A stretch of 34,813 nucleotides of DNA from Pelistega indica (GTDB taxonomy: Bacteria; Pseudomonadota; Gammaproteobacteria; Burkholderiales; Burkholderiaceae_B): positions 1 through 34,813 of the forward strand of contig NZ_AYSV01000113.1 in assembly GCF_000506865.1 (NCBI RefSeq), given 5' to 3'. Under the pieces are notes generated by a model that saw nothing but the letters and a program-made list of their open reading frames with translations, was not told the DNA's origin and did not search any database. The first letter of the stretch is position 1; each line of letters starts with the position of its first letter. Below, in pieces: positions 26,527 through 34,616 of the stretch. A program made the position numbers and the translations under genes.

Positions 26527-27198
26527 ATGAGTGTTTTCACTGAGTACGATACAAAGTGGTTTAACTTACTTTCACCAGAGCATCAACAACGGGTGACTCA
26601 GGACGTCATTGTGACAACTGTCCATCCCGGTGCCATGATTGAGCAAAAAGGAAGTAAGGCTCAATATTGGATTGGGGTCTTAGAAGGTCTCATTAAAGTA
26701 TCGGTGGGTAATGCTGATGGACGTATCACATCATTAACAGGCGTCCCTCCTGGTGGATGGTTTGGTGAAGGAAGCCTACTAAAAAAAGAAAGACTGCGCT
26801 ACGATATATTTGCCTTACACGAGTCAAAAATTGCCAAACTACCCTTGTTCACATTTGAATGGCTGCTTGATAACAGCATTCCTTTTAATCGATTTATGCT
26901 TAATCAATTAAATGAGCGAGTTAGTCAATTTATTGGACGCACCGAAAATGACCGCTTATTGGATGCTGACGGTCGAGTTGGAAGTTGTTTAATTGAACTC
27001 TTTAACCCCAAACTCTATCCCAATGCTTCAGCACGCCTGACGATCACTCAAGAAGAAATTGGCTATTTAGCACGTGTTTCAAGACAAAGAACCAATATAG
27101 CTCTACGTAAACTTGAGTCCCTAGGGCTTATTCAAGTGGGTTATGGGTATATCCAAATTCTTGATCTAGATAAGCTGATTGAGTGCTACAAAAATTAG
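26527..27198 (+). CDS. Crp/Fnr-family transcriptional regulator
   Basis: The 223-aa protein has an N-terminal cyclic-nucleotide-binding-type beta barrel (about 25-125, with GGWFGEGSLL), a dimer helix (about 130-150) and a C-terminal winged helix (about 155-220, TITQEEIGYLARVSRQRTNI). The recognition helix reads SRQRTNIALRKLE; where Crp has SRETVGRILKMLE the key glutamate is a glutamine, so the operator should differ from the Crp site. The barrel lacks the N-terminal cysteine cluster of Fnr, and the residues that bind cAMP in Crp are not evident. GAGGG precedes the ATG by 10 bases. Divergence from the ligase-transporter operon suggests it controls that operon in response to an unknown signal. 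Confidence 0.9.
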   Translation: MSVFTEYDTKWFNLLSPEHQQRVTQDVIVTTVHPGAMIEQKGSKAQYWIGVLEGLIKVSVGNADGRITSLTGVPPGGWFGEGSLLKKERLRYDIFALHESKIAKLPLFTFEWLLDNSIPFNRFMLNQLNERVSQFIGRTENDRLLDADGRVGSCLIELFNPKLYPNASARLTITQEEIGYLARVSRQRTNIALRKLESLGLIQVGYGYIQILDLDKLIECYKN

Positions 27199-27888
27199 TG
27201 TAACGAATACTCTCTTTGGCCAAAAATTGCACTACCAATCCGAATCTCCGTACGCCCCCTCTGCAATAGCTAGCTCATAATCACCGCTCATCCCCATAGA
27301 TAGCGTTGATAATGCTAAACCTGTCGCTTGACGCATTTGTTCAGCTAAGTCAGCCACTTGTTTAAAACATTGACGCACAATATCTTGCTGATTGGTGTTT
27401 TCAGCAACCGTCATAAACCCTTTGATATTCAATGTATCGATGGTCTGAAGTGAGTGAAGAAAGGCAGGAACATCCTCAATAGCCATCCCTGTTTTACTCT
27501 CTTCATGGCTTGTCTTGACCTGAATTAAGGCATCAATAGCACGCCCCTCTTGCTGCAAGCGCTTATCTAATGCAATGGCTAAATCTAATCGATCCAACGA
27601 TTGAATTTCACTCGCATACTTAGCCACTTCTTTTACCTTATTCGTTTGCAAATAACCGATAATCACCCAGTCAATACCATACTCAGCCAGTTCAATCGCT
27701 TTTTGCTTCATTTCCTGTGCTTTATTTTCACCAAACCGTGTATAGCCTAACTGCACAGCTTCTTGGATAACGGACGCTGGGAATGTTTTGCTAACAGGTA
27801 ATAAACTGACCGAGCTAGGATCACGATTCACTTTTTCACACGCTAATTTTATTTTTTCGTGCATCAAGGTAAAGTTTTCTGCCAACAT
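27195..27888 (-). pseudogene. yggS: PLP homeostasis protein YggS, frameshifted near its end
   Basis: YggS-family proteins bind pyridoxal phosphate and buffer vitamin B6. The 218-aa frame begins MLAENFTLMHEKI, with the PLP lysine in LPVSKTFP (about residue 34), and is normal through LSMGMSGDYELAIAEGA. It then departs into YGDSDW and a stop at 27232. The next frame continues exactly as the family should (TEIRIGSAIFGQREYSLH, stop at 27195-27197). One extra base around 27250-27260, in GAGGGGGCGTACGG, explains this; without it the protein would be 230 aa. The lost IRIGSAIFG segment helps bind the PLP phosphate. The restored end would overlap the stop of the convergent regulator gene. The ATG has AAAGGA upstream. 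A sequencing error is possible. Confidence 0.88.
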
Positions 27889-28003
27889 TCGCCATTCCTT
27901 TGTAAGTTTTCTCTTATTATTCTAATACAAAGCCTTAATTCATCGTCTTAGTTGCGAAAAAACATTAAAATCAACTCATTGTTATTATTTTTTTTGTCAT
28001 CAT

Positions 28004-28891
28004 ATGTCACAAGCATTCGATAAAATGATTAAGCAGCTCTCTTTAGAGCCAGTTAGTGAAGATATTTTCTTGGGTGAAAGTACCGACCTCCTAGGTACCG
28101 GTCGTATTTTTGGTGGTCAAGTACTAGGTCAAGCATTGATGGCTGCCTCGTTAACTGTTGATCCTCAACGCGAAGTTCACTCATTACATGCCTATTTTAT
28201 CCGTCCCGGCGATGTCAACCTACCCATTCGTTTTGAAGTAGAGCGAGTCAGAGATGGAGGGTCTTTTACTAATCGTCGTGTAGTTGCCTATCAAAATGAT
28301 AAACATATTTTTACGATGGCAACAAGCTTTCAAACACCTGAAATAGGTTTTGAGCACTATGACCCTATGCCAGAAGTCAAAAGTCAGGATAACTTCTTAA
28401 ATGAAAGCCAACTGATACAACAAATTGCGCATACCTTACCCAAATCCATTACAAAGCGCCATTTGATTGATGGTAATCCTATCGAAATTCGACCTGCCCA
28501 TCCAGAACGTTTTGTCACTGGTGGCAGCTATCCTGCGCATACCTATTATTGGTTTAAAGCCAATGGTTCAATAGACAGCGAAAATGCGCTACTGCATAAA
28601 GCAACATTAGCCTACCTCACCGATTTTTATCTAATTTTTGCAAGTCTATTCCCTCACAATCAGGGCTGCTTTGATCCAGCCATGCAGATGGCAAGTCTTG
28701 ACCACGCTCTATGGTTTCACCGCCCAATCAACATCAATGATTGGAATCTCTACGTTATCGATTCACCTAATGCTAGCGGTGGTCGAGGACTATGCTTTGG
28801 TCGCATTTATAACCAGAAAGGTGAACTTCTTGCTACCTCTGCTCAAGAAGGCTTAATTCGTAATACCTCACGTTTTGGTTCGGATAAATAA
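28004..28891 (+). CDS. tesB: Acyl-CoA thioesterase II TesB
   Basis: TesB hydrolyses medium- to long-chain acyl-CoA to free acid and CoA. The 295-aa protein is a double hotdog: the first half contains GRIFGGQVLGQALMAAS and VHSLHAYFIRPGD, the second ASLDHALWFHRP (catalytic aspartate) and ATSAQEGLIR (catalytic glutamine). Length is close to E. coli TesB. It is divergent from yggS and followed after four bases by the CBS-domain protein gene, so the two are probably cotranscribed. Confidence 0.94.
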   Translation: MSQAFDKMIKQLSLEPVSEDIFLGESTDLLGTGRIFGGQVLGQALMAASLTVDPQREVHSLHAYFIRPGDVNLPIRFEVERVRDGGSFTNRRVVAYQNDKHIFTMATSFQTPEIGFEHYDPMPEVKSQDNFLNESQLIQQIAHTLPKSITKRHLIDGNPIEIRPAHPERFVTGGSYPAHTYYWFKANGSIDSENALLHKATLAYLTDFYLIFASLFPHNQGCFDPAMQMASLDHALWFHRPININDWNLYVIDSPNASGGRGLCFGRIYNQKGELLATSAQEGLIRNTSRFGSDK

Positions 28892-28895
28892 CATC

Positions 28896-30209
28896 ATGCT
28901 TGATTTGTTTATTATTCTTTGCTTAATTTTTATCAACGGCTTATTTGCTATGTCGGAAATCGCTGTCGTGTCATCCAAACGTATGCGTTTACAAAAATTA
29001 GCCGAAGAAGGCAGTAAAGCCGCAGCGGCGGCATTAAAACTTGCCGATGAACCCAGCCGATTCTTATCGACCGTACAAATTGGTATTACCCTAATCGGTA
29101 TTTTTAACGGTGCGTTTGGTGAAGCCTCTCTAGTATCACGCTTAGCCCCTGCGATTGAGCATATTTTTGGACAATACGCTTACCAAGTTTCTCTGGCTGT
29201 CGTCGTTATTGGCATTACATTTGCCTCGCTTATTTTTGGTGAACTCGTTCCTAAACGCCTTGCTATGCACTACCCTGAACGTGTTGCCATGTTAATTTCC
29301 TTACCCATGACATGGCTGTCTCGTATTGTCTCACCTTTTGTTTGGGTGTTATCCGTCAGTACAGACTTTGTGTTACGTCTACTCGGTATGTCAGGACAAA
29401 AAGGCGACCAACTCACCGAAGAGGATATTAGCGGTATTCTTAGTGAGGGAGCAACAGCAGGTTTATTTGAGAAAACCGAACACGAAATTGTGGCACGAGC
29501 ATTGAGCTTAGATGATAAACACATTGCCACCATCATGACCCCTCGCAATGAAGTACATTATATCGATATCAATGCGCCTCTAGAAGAAACCCTCGCCATT
29601 ATCGCCGATAGCCCCTACTCTCGTTTTCCTGTAGTGGAAAAAGAATTAGATAATATTATTGGCATTGTGGATGCAGGCAGCTTATTTGAACAACAAATCC
29701 GTGGCGAACAAACCGATATCCGTGCGGTAATGAAAACTGTCCGTTTTGTCCCTGAGACCATCAGTGCCATGGACTTATTAGAAACCCTCCAGCAAAATCG
29801 CTCCGAAATCGCTGTTGTGATTAATGAATACGGTGAAGTCGAAGGAGTGGTAACCCTAAGAGATATTCTTAAAGTCTTGGTCGGCAATAGTATCCCCATC
29901 AATGAAGATCAGCATTCTGACGCCATCCAGCGCAAAGATGGCTCATGGCTATTAGACGGCACCATGACGCTTGACCGCTTCCGCGAAGTGATGAATAGCA
30001 AAGTGTTCTTCCCTGATGAGGACCTAGAGCACTACCATACCCTCGCTGGCTTTGTGATGCACCAACTCGGCCACATCCCTCGCGAAGCAGAAAGCTTTAT
30101 ATGGAAAGAGTTTTATTTTGAAGTCGTGGATATGGATAAGCATCGTATCGATAGACTGTTGGTAAAAGTGAATGAGGTTGTAGAGGAAAAAGAAGAGGCG
30201 GATGAGTGA
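28896..30209 (+). CDS. CorC/HlyC-family CBS-domain membrane protein
   Basis: The 437-aa protein has an N-terminal DUF21/CNNM-type membrane domain (about residues 1-185, starting MLDLFIILCLIFINGLFAMS), two CBS domains (about 200-330, IATIMTPRNEVHYID and VINEYGEVEGVVTLRDIL) and a C-terminal CorC_HlyC domain (about 345-430). Relatives are Mg2+/Co2+ transport or resistance proteins; the old name hemolysin is misleading. The ATG four bases after the tesB stop is preferred over an upstream TTG at 28875 that overlaps tesB. An acidic, lysine-rich tail ends the protein. Confidence 0.93.
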   Translation: MLDLFIILCLIFINGLFAMSEIAVVSSKRMRLQKLAEEGSKAAAAALKLADEPSRFLSTVQIGITLIGIFNGAFGEASLVSRLAPAIEHIFGQYAYQVSLAVVVIGITFASLIFGELVPKRLAMHYPERVAMLISLPMTWLSRIVSPFVWVLSVSTDFVLRLLGMSGQKGDQLTEEDISGILSEGATAGLFEKTEHEIVARALSLDDKHIATIMTPRNEVHYIDINAPLEETLAIIADSPYSRFPVVEKELDNIIGIVDAGSLFEQQIRGEQTDIRAVMKTVRFVPETISAMDLLETLQQNRSEIAVVINEYGEVEGVVTLRDILKVLVGNSIPINEDQHSDAIQRKDGSWLLDGTMTLDRFREVMNSKVFFPDEDLEHYHTLAGFVMHQLGHIPREAESFIWKEFYFEVVDMDKHRIDRLLVKVNEVVEEKEEADE

Positions 30210-30253
30210 AAACTCTTTAAAATAAGTCAATAAAGGATTAAGAAATTAACACT

Positions 30254-33200
30254 ATGATAAAGCTCATTGATAATATCAATACCACATTAGCCGATGACCT
30301 GAAACAATCATTAGACGCTAATTCTAGACTAAAAATTGCTGCCTCGTACTTTTCGATTTATGCTTACGAGGCACTTAAAAAAGAGCTAGAAAATATTGAT
30401 GAGCTCCAATTTCTTTTTACCTCACCCACCTTTACCACAGAGACAGCCACTCAACATAAACTCAAAGAAAACCGTGAGTTTATTATTCCAAAACAAAAGC
30501 GTGAAAAAGGTATTTACGGCACTGAATTTGAGATTCATCTCAAAAACAAGCTTACCCAAAAGGCCATCGCAAGAGAATGTGCTGACTGGATAAAACGCAA
30601 AGTTCGTATTAAATCAAATATTACTCAAGACTGGCTGCCAGAGTTTATTGTTGAGCAAAACACCACAGACTCTCTCTATACAGGGATACAAGGCTTTACC
30701 CCTATAGGCTTAGGACAAGAAAGAGGAAATACTCTCGCTAATTTTGTACAGAAAATTCAAGAGCCAACCATCGCTCAATCATATATTAGTAAGTTCAACC
30801 AGATTTGGACAGACCCAGAAACCATCAGAGATGTCACCGAAGAAGTTATTCGCCATATCGAGTCTGTTTATCAAGAGAACGCTCCTCAACGCATTTACTT
30901 TTTAATGCTCATTAATATTTTCAAAGACTTCTTAGAAAATATTAATGAGGACGTCCTACCCAATGATTTAACAGGTTATCAAAACACGCTCATCTGGAAA
31001 AAACTCTTTAATTTCCAAAAAGACGCTGCCACTGGCATTATTAATAAGCTAGAAAACTTTAATGGCTGTATCCTTGCTGATAGCGTTGGTTTAGGTAAAA
31101 CATTCACCGCTCTTGCCGTCATTAAATACTACGAGTTACGCAATAAAAGCGTCCTTGTTTTATGTCCGAAAAAACTCAGCAGTAACTGGACCACTTACAA
31201 GGGTAATCGTATTACAAACATCTTTGAAAAAGACCGCTTCCGATACGATGTACTCTATCATACGGACTTATCACGCACCTCAGGTCATACACTAGATATG
31301 AACCTCTCAGAAATCAACTGGGGGAATTATGATTTAGTCGTCATTGATGAGTCACATAATTTTCGTAATCGTGACTATTTCAAAGATAGAGAAACACGTT
31401 ATGAACGCCTCATGAATCAAGTCATTCGTGCAGGCGTAAAGACAAAAGTACTCATGCTATCAGCAACACCGGTTAATAACAAGTTTACAGATTTAAAAAA
31501 TCAATTAGCACTTGCTTATGAAGGGGATCCTGACCAGTTAGCACAGAAGCTAGATGTTAGCCGTGATATCGAAACGATTTTCCGACGTGCTCAAGCTGCT
31601 TTTAACACTTGGAGTACACTCCCTCCTGAAAGACGTACGCCAAAAGCGATTTTAGGTACTTTAGACTTTGACTTTTTTAAACTACTGGATAGCGTGACAA
31701 TTGCACGCTCTCGCAAGCATATTCAAACTTTCTATGACACTCGTGACATAGGTCAATTCCCGACTCGATTAGCACCTATCTCCATTCAATCTCCTCTATC
31801 ACATGAGGAAGATACGATTTCGATGTCAACCATTGCGAGCCATCTCACTGACTTAAAGATGGCTGTCTACGCACCGATGAACTACATCCTGCCTAGCTGC
31901 ATGAAGAAATACGCAGATCAGTTTGACACTTTGGTGGGACACTCACGTTTTAAACAAGTAGATCGCGAGAAAAGCCTACAAGCACTGATGCGTATCAACC
32001 TACTCAAGCGCCTAGAGAGTTCAGTACACTCTTTCCGCCTAACCTTACAAGGAATTGCCACTAATATCGCGAACGTATTAGAAAGCATCCGAAACTTTGA
32101 AGATAATCGACAAATTACGGACTTAAAACTTTCAACTGAGCTAGGTTTTGAAGAGGAAACTGAAGAAAGTAATGATTTTATGATTGGAGGGACCTTAAAA
32201 ATTCATCTCGCCGATATGGATATCATTACCTGGAAAGATGTACTTTCTCAAGATTTAAAGACTATTACTAGTCTCATTAATGCTATTGCACCTATTAGTC
32301 CTGATAAAGATACGAAGTTGCAAAACCTCAAGCAACATATCATCAACAAACGTCAAAACCCTATTAACCCAGGTAATGGCAAGGTAATTATTTTTACCGC
32401 GTTTGCTGATACCGCAAACTATCTCTATGAACATCTTTCTGACTTTATGTTAGAAAACTATCAGGTTCATAGTGCATTGATTACAGGCAGCACCAATCCA
32501 AAGAGCACCATCAAATCTCGTAAAAATAGTCGAGAACATTATGATATGCAGGGATTGCTCACTCTCTTCTCACCATTATCAAAACAAAAGGCCGATATCT
32601 TCCCTACGGAAGATAGAGAATTGGATTTACTCATTGCCACAGACTGTATTTCCGAAGGCCAGAACTTACAAGATTGTGATTATCTAATTAATTACGATAT
32701 CCACTGGAACCCTGTCCGTATCATCCAACGTTTTGGGCGTGTCGATCGTATCGGCTCAAAAAATGAAGTCATTCAACTCGTCAACTATTGGCCAGATATT
32801 ACACTAGATGAATATATCAAACTACGTGAGCGTGTAGAGGGACGTATGGTCATCGTCGATGTTGCCGCCACAGGTGATGATAACGTCCTCAGTTCTAAAG
32901 CAAATGACATCGCCTACCGACATGAACAACTCAAGCGTCTACAACATGAAGTGCTTGATTTAGAAGATACGAATACTGGCGTCAGTATTACCGATTTAGG
33001 TCTTAACGACTTCCGTATGGACTTGCTAAGTTACCTCGAACAATACCCTAACATTAAGACGTTACCAAGTGGTCTACATACTGTTATACCAGCCAATCCT
33101 AGTGTAGGACTTGTACCCGGCGTTATTTTCTTATTACGTGTCCGAGATATTAAATTAGCACCTACTACGCAAAATCCACTCTATCCCTACTATCTGGTGT

Positions 33201-33517
33201 ATATCAGCGAACAAGGTGAAGTTGTACATACACACCAACAAGCCAAAAACTTACTCGACCTCGCACGTCAAGGCTGCCACCATGCTAGCCAGCCAATTCC
33301 TGAGGCTTACACCCCTTTTAACAAGCGCACCAAAGACGGTAGCCATATGCAACAATATTCTGAGTATCTCGATATTGCGATTAATGCTATCCAGGAAAGC
33401 AAAGCAGAGAGCGATATTGCTAGTCTCTTTAATGGCACCCAGACAACAGCTCTTGAAGGCAATGTGAGTGGTTTAAATGATTTTGAGCTAATCAACTTCA
33501 TCGTCATCGAGGGTTAA
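30254..33517 (+). CDS. PLD-like/SNF2-family helicase of a probable modification or defence locus
   Basis: The 1087-aa protein joins an N-terminal PLD-like region (about 1-210; DANSRLKIAASYFSIYAYEAL) to a SNF2-type superfamily 2 helicase. Helicase motifs are complete: Walker A ILADSVGLGKTFTAL (about 270-285), DESH (about 363), LSATPVNN (about 401), LDLLIATDCISEGQNLQ (about 793) and QRFGRVDRIGS (about 825). Fusions of this kind are known as Snf2-like HKD-family proteins; I see no HxKxxxxD motif here, so the nuclease half is probably inactive or non-catalytic. An AAAGGA lies 15 bases before the ATG. DUF4391 and methyltransferase genes follow at once on the same strand, which points to DNA modification or defence. 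The helicase likely moves on DNA, but its target is unknown. Confidence 0.88.
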   Translation: MIKLIDNINTTLADDLKQSLDANSRLKIAASYFSIYAYEALKKELENIDELQFLFTSPTFTTETATQHKLKENREFIIPKQKREKGIYGTEFEIHLKNKLTQKAIARECADWIKRKVRIKSNITQDWLPEFIVEQNTTDSLYTGIQGFTPIGLGQERGNTLANFVQKIQEPTIAQSYISKFNQIWTDPETIRDVTEEVIRHIESVYQENAPQRIYFLMLINIFKDFLENINEDVLPNDLTGYQNTLIWKKLFNFQKDAATGIINKLENFNGCILADSVGLGKTFTALAVIKYYELRNKSVLVLCPKKLSSNWTTYKGNRITNIFEKDRFRYDVLYHTDLSRTSGHTLDMNLSEINWGNYDLVVIDESHNFRNRDYFKDRETRYERLMNQVIRAGVKTKVLMLSATPVNNKFTDLKNQLALAYEGDPDQLAQKLDVSRDIETIFRRAQAAFNTWSTLPPERRTPKAILGTLDFDFFKLLDSVTIARSRKHIQTFYDTRDIGQFPTRLAPISIQSPLSHEEDTISMSTIASHLTDLKMAVYAPMNYILPSCMKKYADQFDTLVGHSRFKQVDREKSLQALMRINLLKRLESSVHSFRLTLQGIATNIANVLESIRNFEDNRQITDLKLSTELGFEEETEESNDFMIGGTLKIHLADMDIITWKDVLSQDLKTITSLINAIAPISPDKDTKLQNLKQHIINKRQNPINPGNGKVIIFTAFADTANYLYEHLSDFMLENYQVHSALITGSTNPKSTIKSRKNSREHYDMQGLLTLFSPLSKQKADIFPTEDRELDLLIATDCISEGQNLQDCDYLINYDIHWNPVRIIQRFGRVDRIGSKNEVIQLVNYWPDITLDEYIKLRERVEGRMVIVDVAATGDDNVLSSKANDIAYRHEQLKRLQHEVLDLEDTNTGVSITDLGLNDFRMDLLSYLEQYPNIKTLPSGLHTVIPANPSVGLVPGVIFLLRVRDIKLAPTTQNPLYPYYLVYISEQGEVVHTHQQAKNLLDLARQGCHHASQPIPEAYTPFNKRTKDGSHMQQYSEYLDIAINAIQESKAESDIASLFNGTQTTALEGNVSGLNDFELINFIVIEG

Positions 33518-33521
33518 ACGG

Positions 33522-34205
33522 ATGAAACTGTACCACTATCCTGAAAAAGCCAAAGTTGCCAAAACCATTCCCAAGAATGCCTTTTATCAGCATGGTGGTG
33601 CTAGCTGTCGTATTGAACAATTATTCATTCAAGAGGTAGAAAGCATAACCTGGGCATATAAACTGGCTGCTTCCTCTTTACCTATGGATGAAACAGACAA
33701 AGTAAAAGAAGTTCAAATCTTTCATATTCAGAGTCGTGTTCCTGATATTAGTGAAGATATTCTGCACTTTATTGACAAAAGCATTCCTAGCCCTATTATT
33801 TTTGAAGTGTATTACCAAGATACGCTGACTCTCAGCGCAGCCTATAAACGCCCTAATAGAAACAATTCAGCCGAAACCGTCCTCTATGATTATTATCATC
33901 AAAAAGTAGAGTCTAACCATAGTCGCCTCCCCTTACCTAGTTTTTTGACAATTCAAGGTCTATACGAACACTTAATCGAGCAAATTTTACCTATCCGAGT
34001 CGCAGAGTTAGGGAGCCGTGAGCAAGAAGACAATACTCACTCTATCGAAGAAAAACTACAACAAGCAGAAGAAGTACAACGTTTGCAAGAACAACTCATC
34101 AAACTCAAACGCCAACTCGCCAAAGAGCGACAATTTAACCACAAAGTAGAACTGAATTTACGTATCCAAGAAATCGAGCTGAAACTATCTAGTATTCGAG
34201 ATTAA
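33522..34205 (+). CDS. DUF4391 family protein with C-terminal coiled coil
   Basis: The 227-aa protein opens MKLYHYPEKAKVAKTIPKN and has a globular alpha/beta part (about 1-165) with strands such as VKEVQIFHIQSR and SPIIFEVYYQDTLTLSAAYK, then a coiled coil (about 172-227, EEVQRLQEQLIKLKRQLAKE). This matches DUF4391 proteins, which occur between such helicases and type III-like methyltransferases. No catalytic motif is evident; the coiled coil suggests a bridging subunit. It starts four bases after the helicase stop, with GAGGG upstream, so expression is coupled. Confidence 0.8.
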   Translation: MKLYHYPEKAKVAKTIPKNAFYQHGGASCRIEQLFIQEVESITWAYKLAASSLPMDETDKVKEVQIFHIQSRVPDISEDILHFIDKSIPSPIIFEVYYQDTLTLSAAYKRPNRNNSAETVLYDYYHQKVESNHSRLPLPSFLTIQGLYEHLIEQILPIRVAELGSREQEDNTHSIEEKLQQAEEVQRLQEQLIKLKRQLAKERQFNHKVELNLRIQEIELKLSSIRD

Positions 34206-34262
34206 AATCAAAGAGTTTTTTATGTTCTATTTCTATTTTAATGCTATCCTAGGGAGAGGCAG

Positions 34263-34616
34263 ATGGCAGAAAAACTCAATTTGCACAGTCGAAATCTCGT
34301 CAAACACAATATTGACGTGATAGCTCGACATTTTCCAAACTGTGTCACCGAATCACTGAATGAAGCTGGGGAGCTTGTACAAGCCGTAGACTTTGACCTA
34401 TTACGTCAAGAGCTATCCAAAACATTAGTTGAAGGCCCTCAAGAGCGTTATCGCTTAGACTGGCCGGGTAAAAAAGAAGCCATCCTAGCGGCTAACTCCC
34501 CTATCGCCAAAACACTCCGCCCTTGTCACGAAGAAAGTGTGAATTTCAATACCACAGAGAATCTCTTTATCGAAGGGGATAACCTAGAAGCCCTCAAACT
34601 CCTACAAGAGAGCTAC
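34263..34616 (+). pseudogene. Type III-like site-specific DNA methyltransferase, 5' fragment cut by an IS
   Basis: The first 118 codons match the N-terminus of Mod-like DNA methyltransferases: LDWPGKKEAILAANSPIAKT and NLFIEGDNLEALKLLQESY, the latter normally followed within about 20 residues by the catalytic DPPY. Here the frame enters an insertion sequence at about 34617, adds CTHPIFSTTIK and stops at 34652, so the DPPY and FxGxG motifs are lost from this product. GGGAGAGG precedes the ATG, which lies 57 bases after the DUF4391 stop. The rest of the gene, and any Res subunit gene, would lie beyond the insertion, outside the window. If nothing reconstitutes it, the cell lacks this methylase. 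Confidence 0.87.

Noticed and set aside
28875-28895. TTG start of the CBS-domain membrane protein inside tesB
   Set aside because: The ATG at 28896 gives the normal membrane-helix start MLDLFI and lies directly after the tesB stop.
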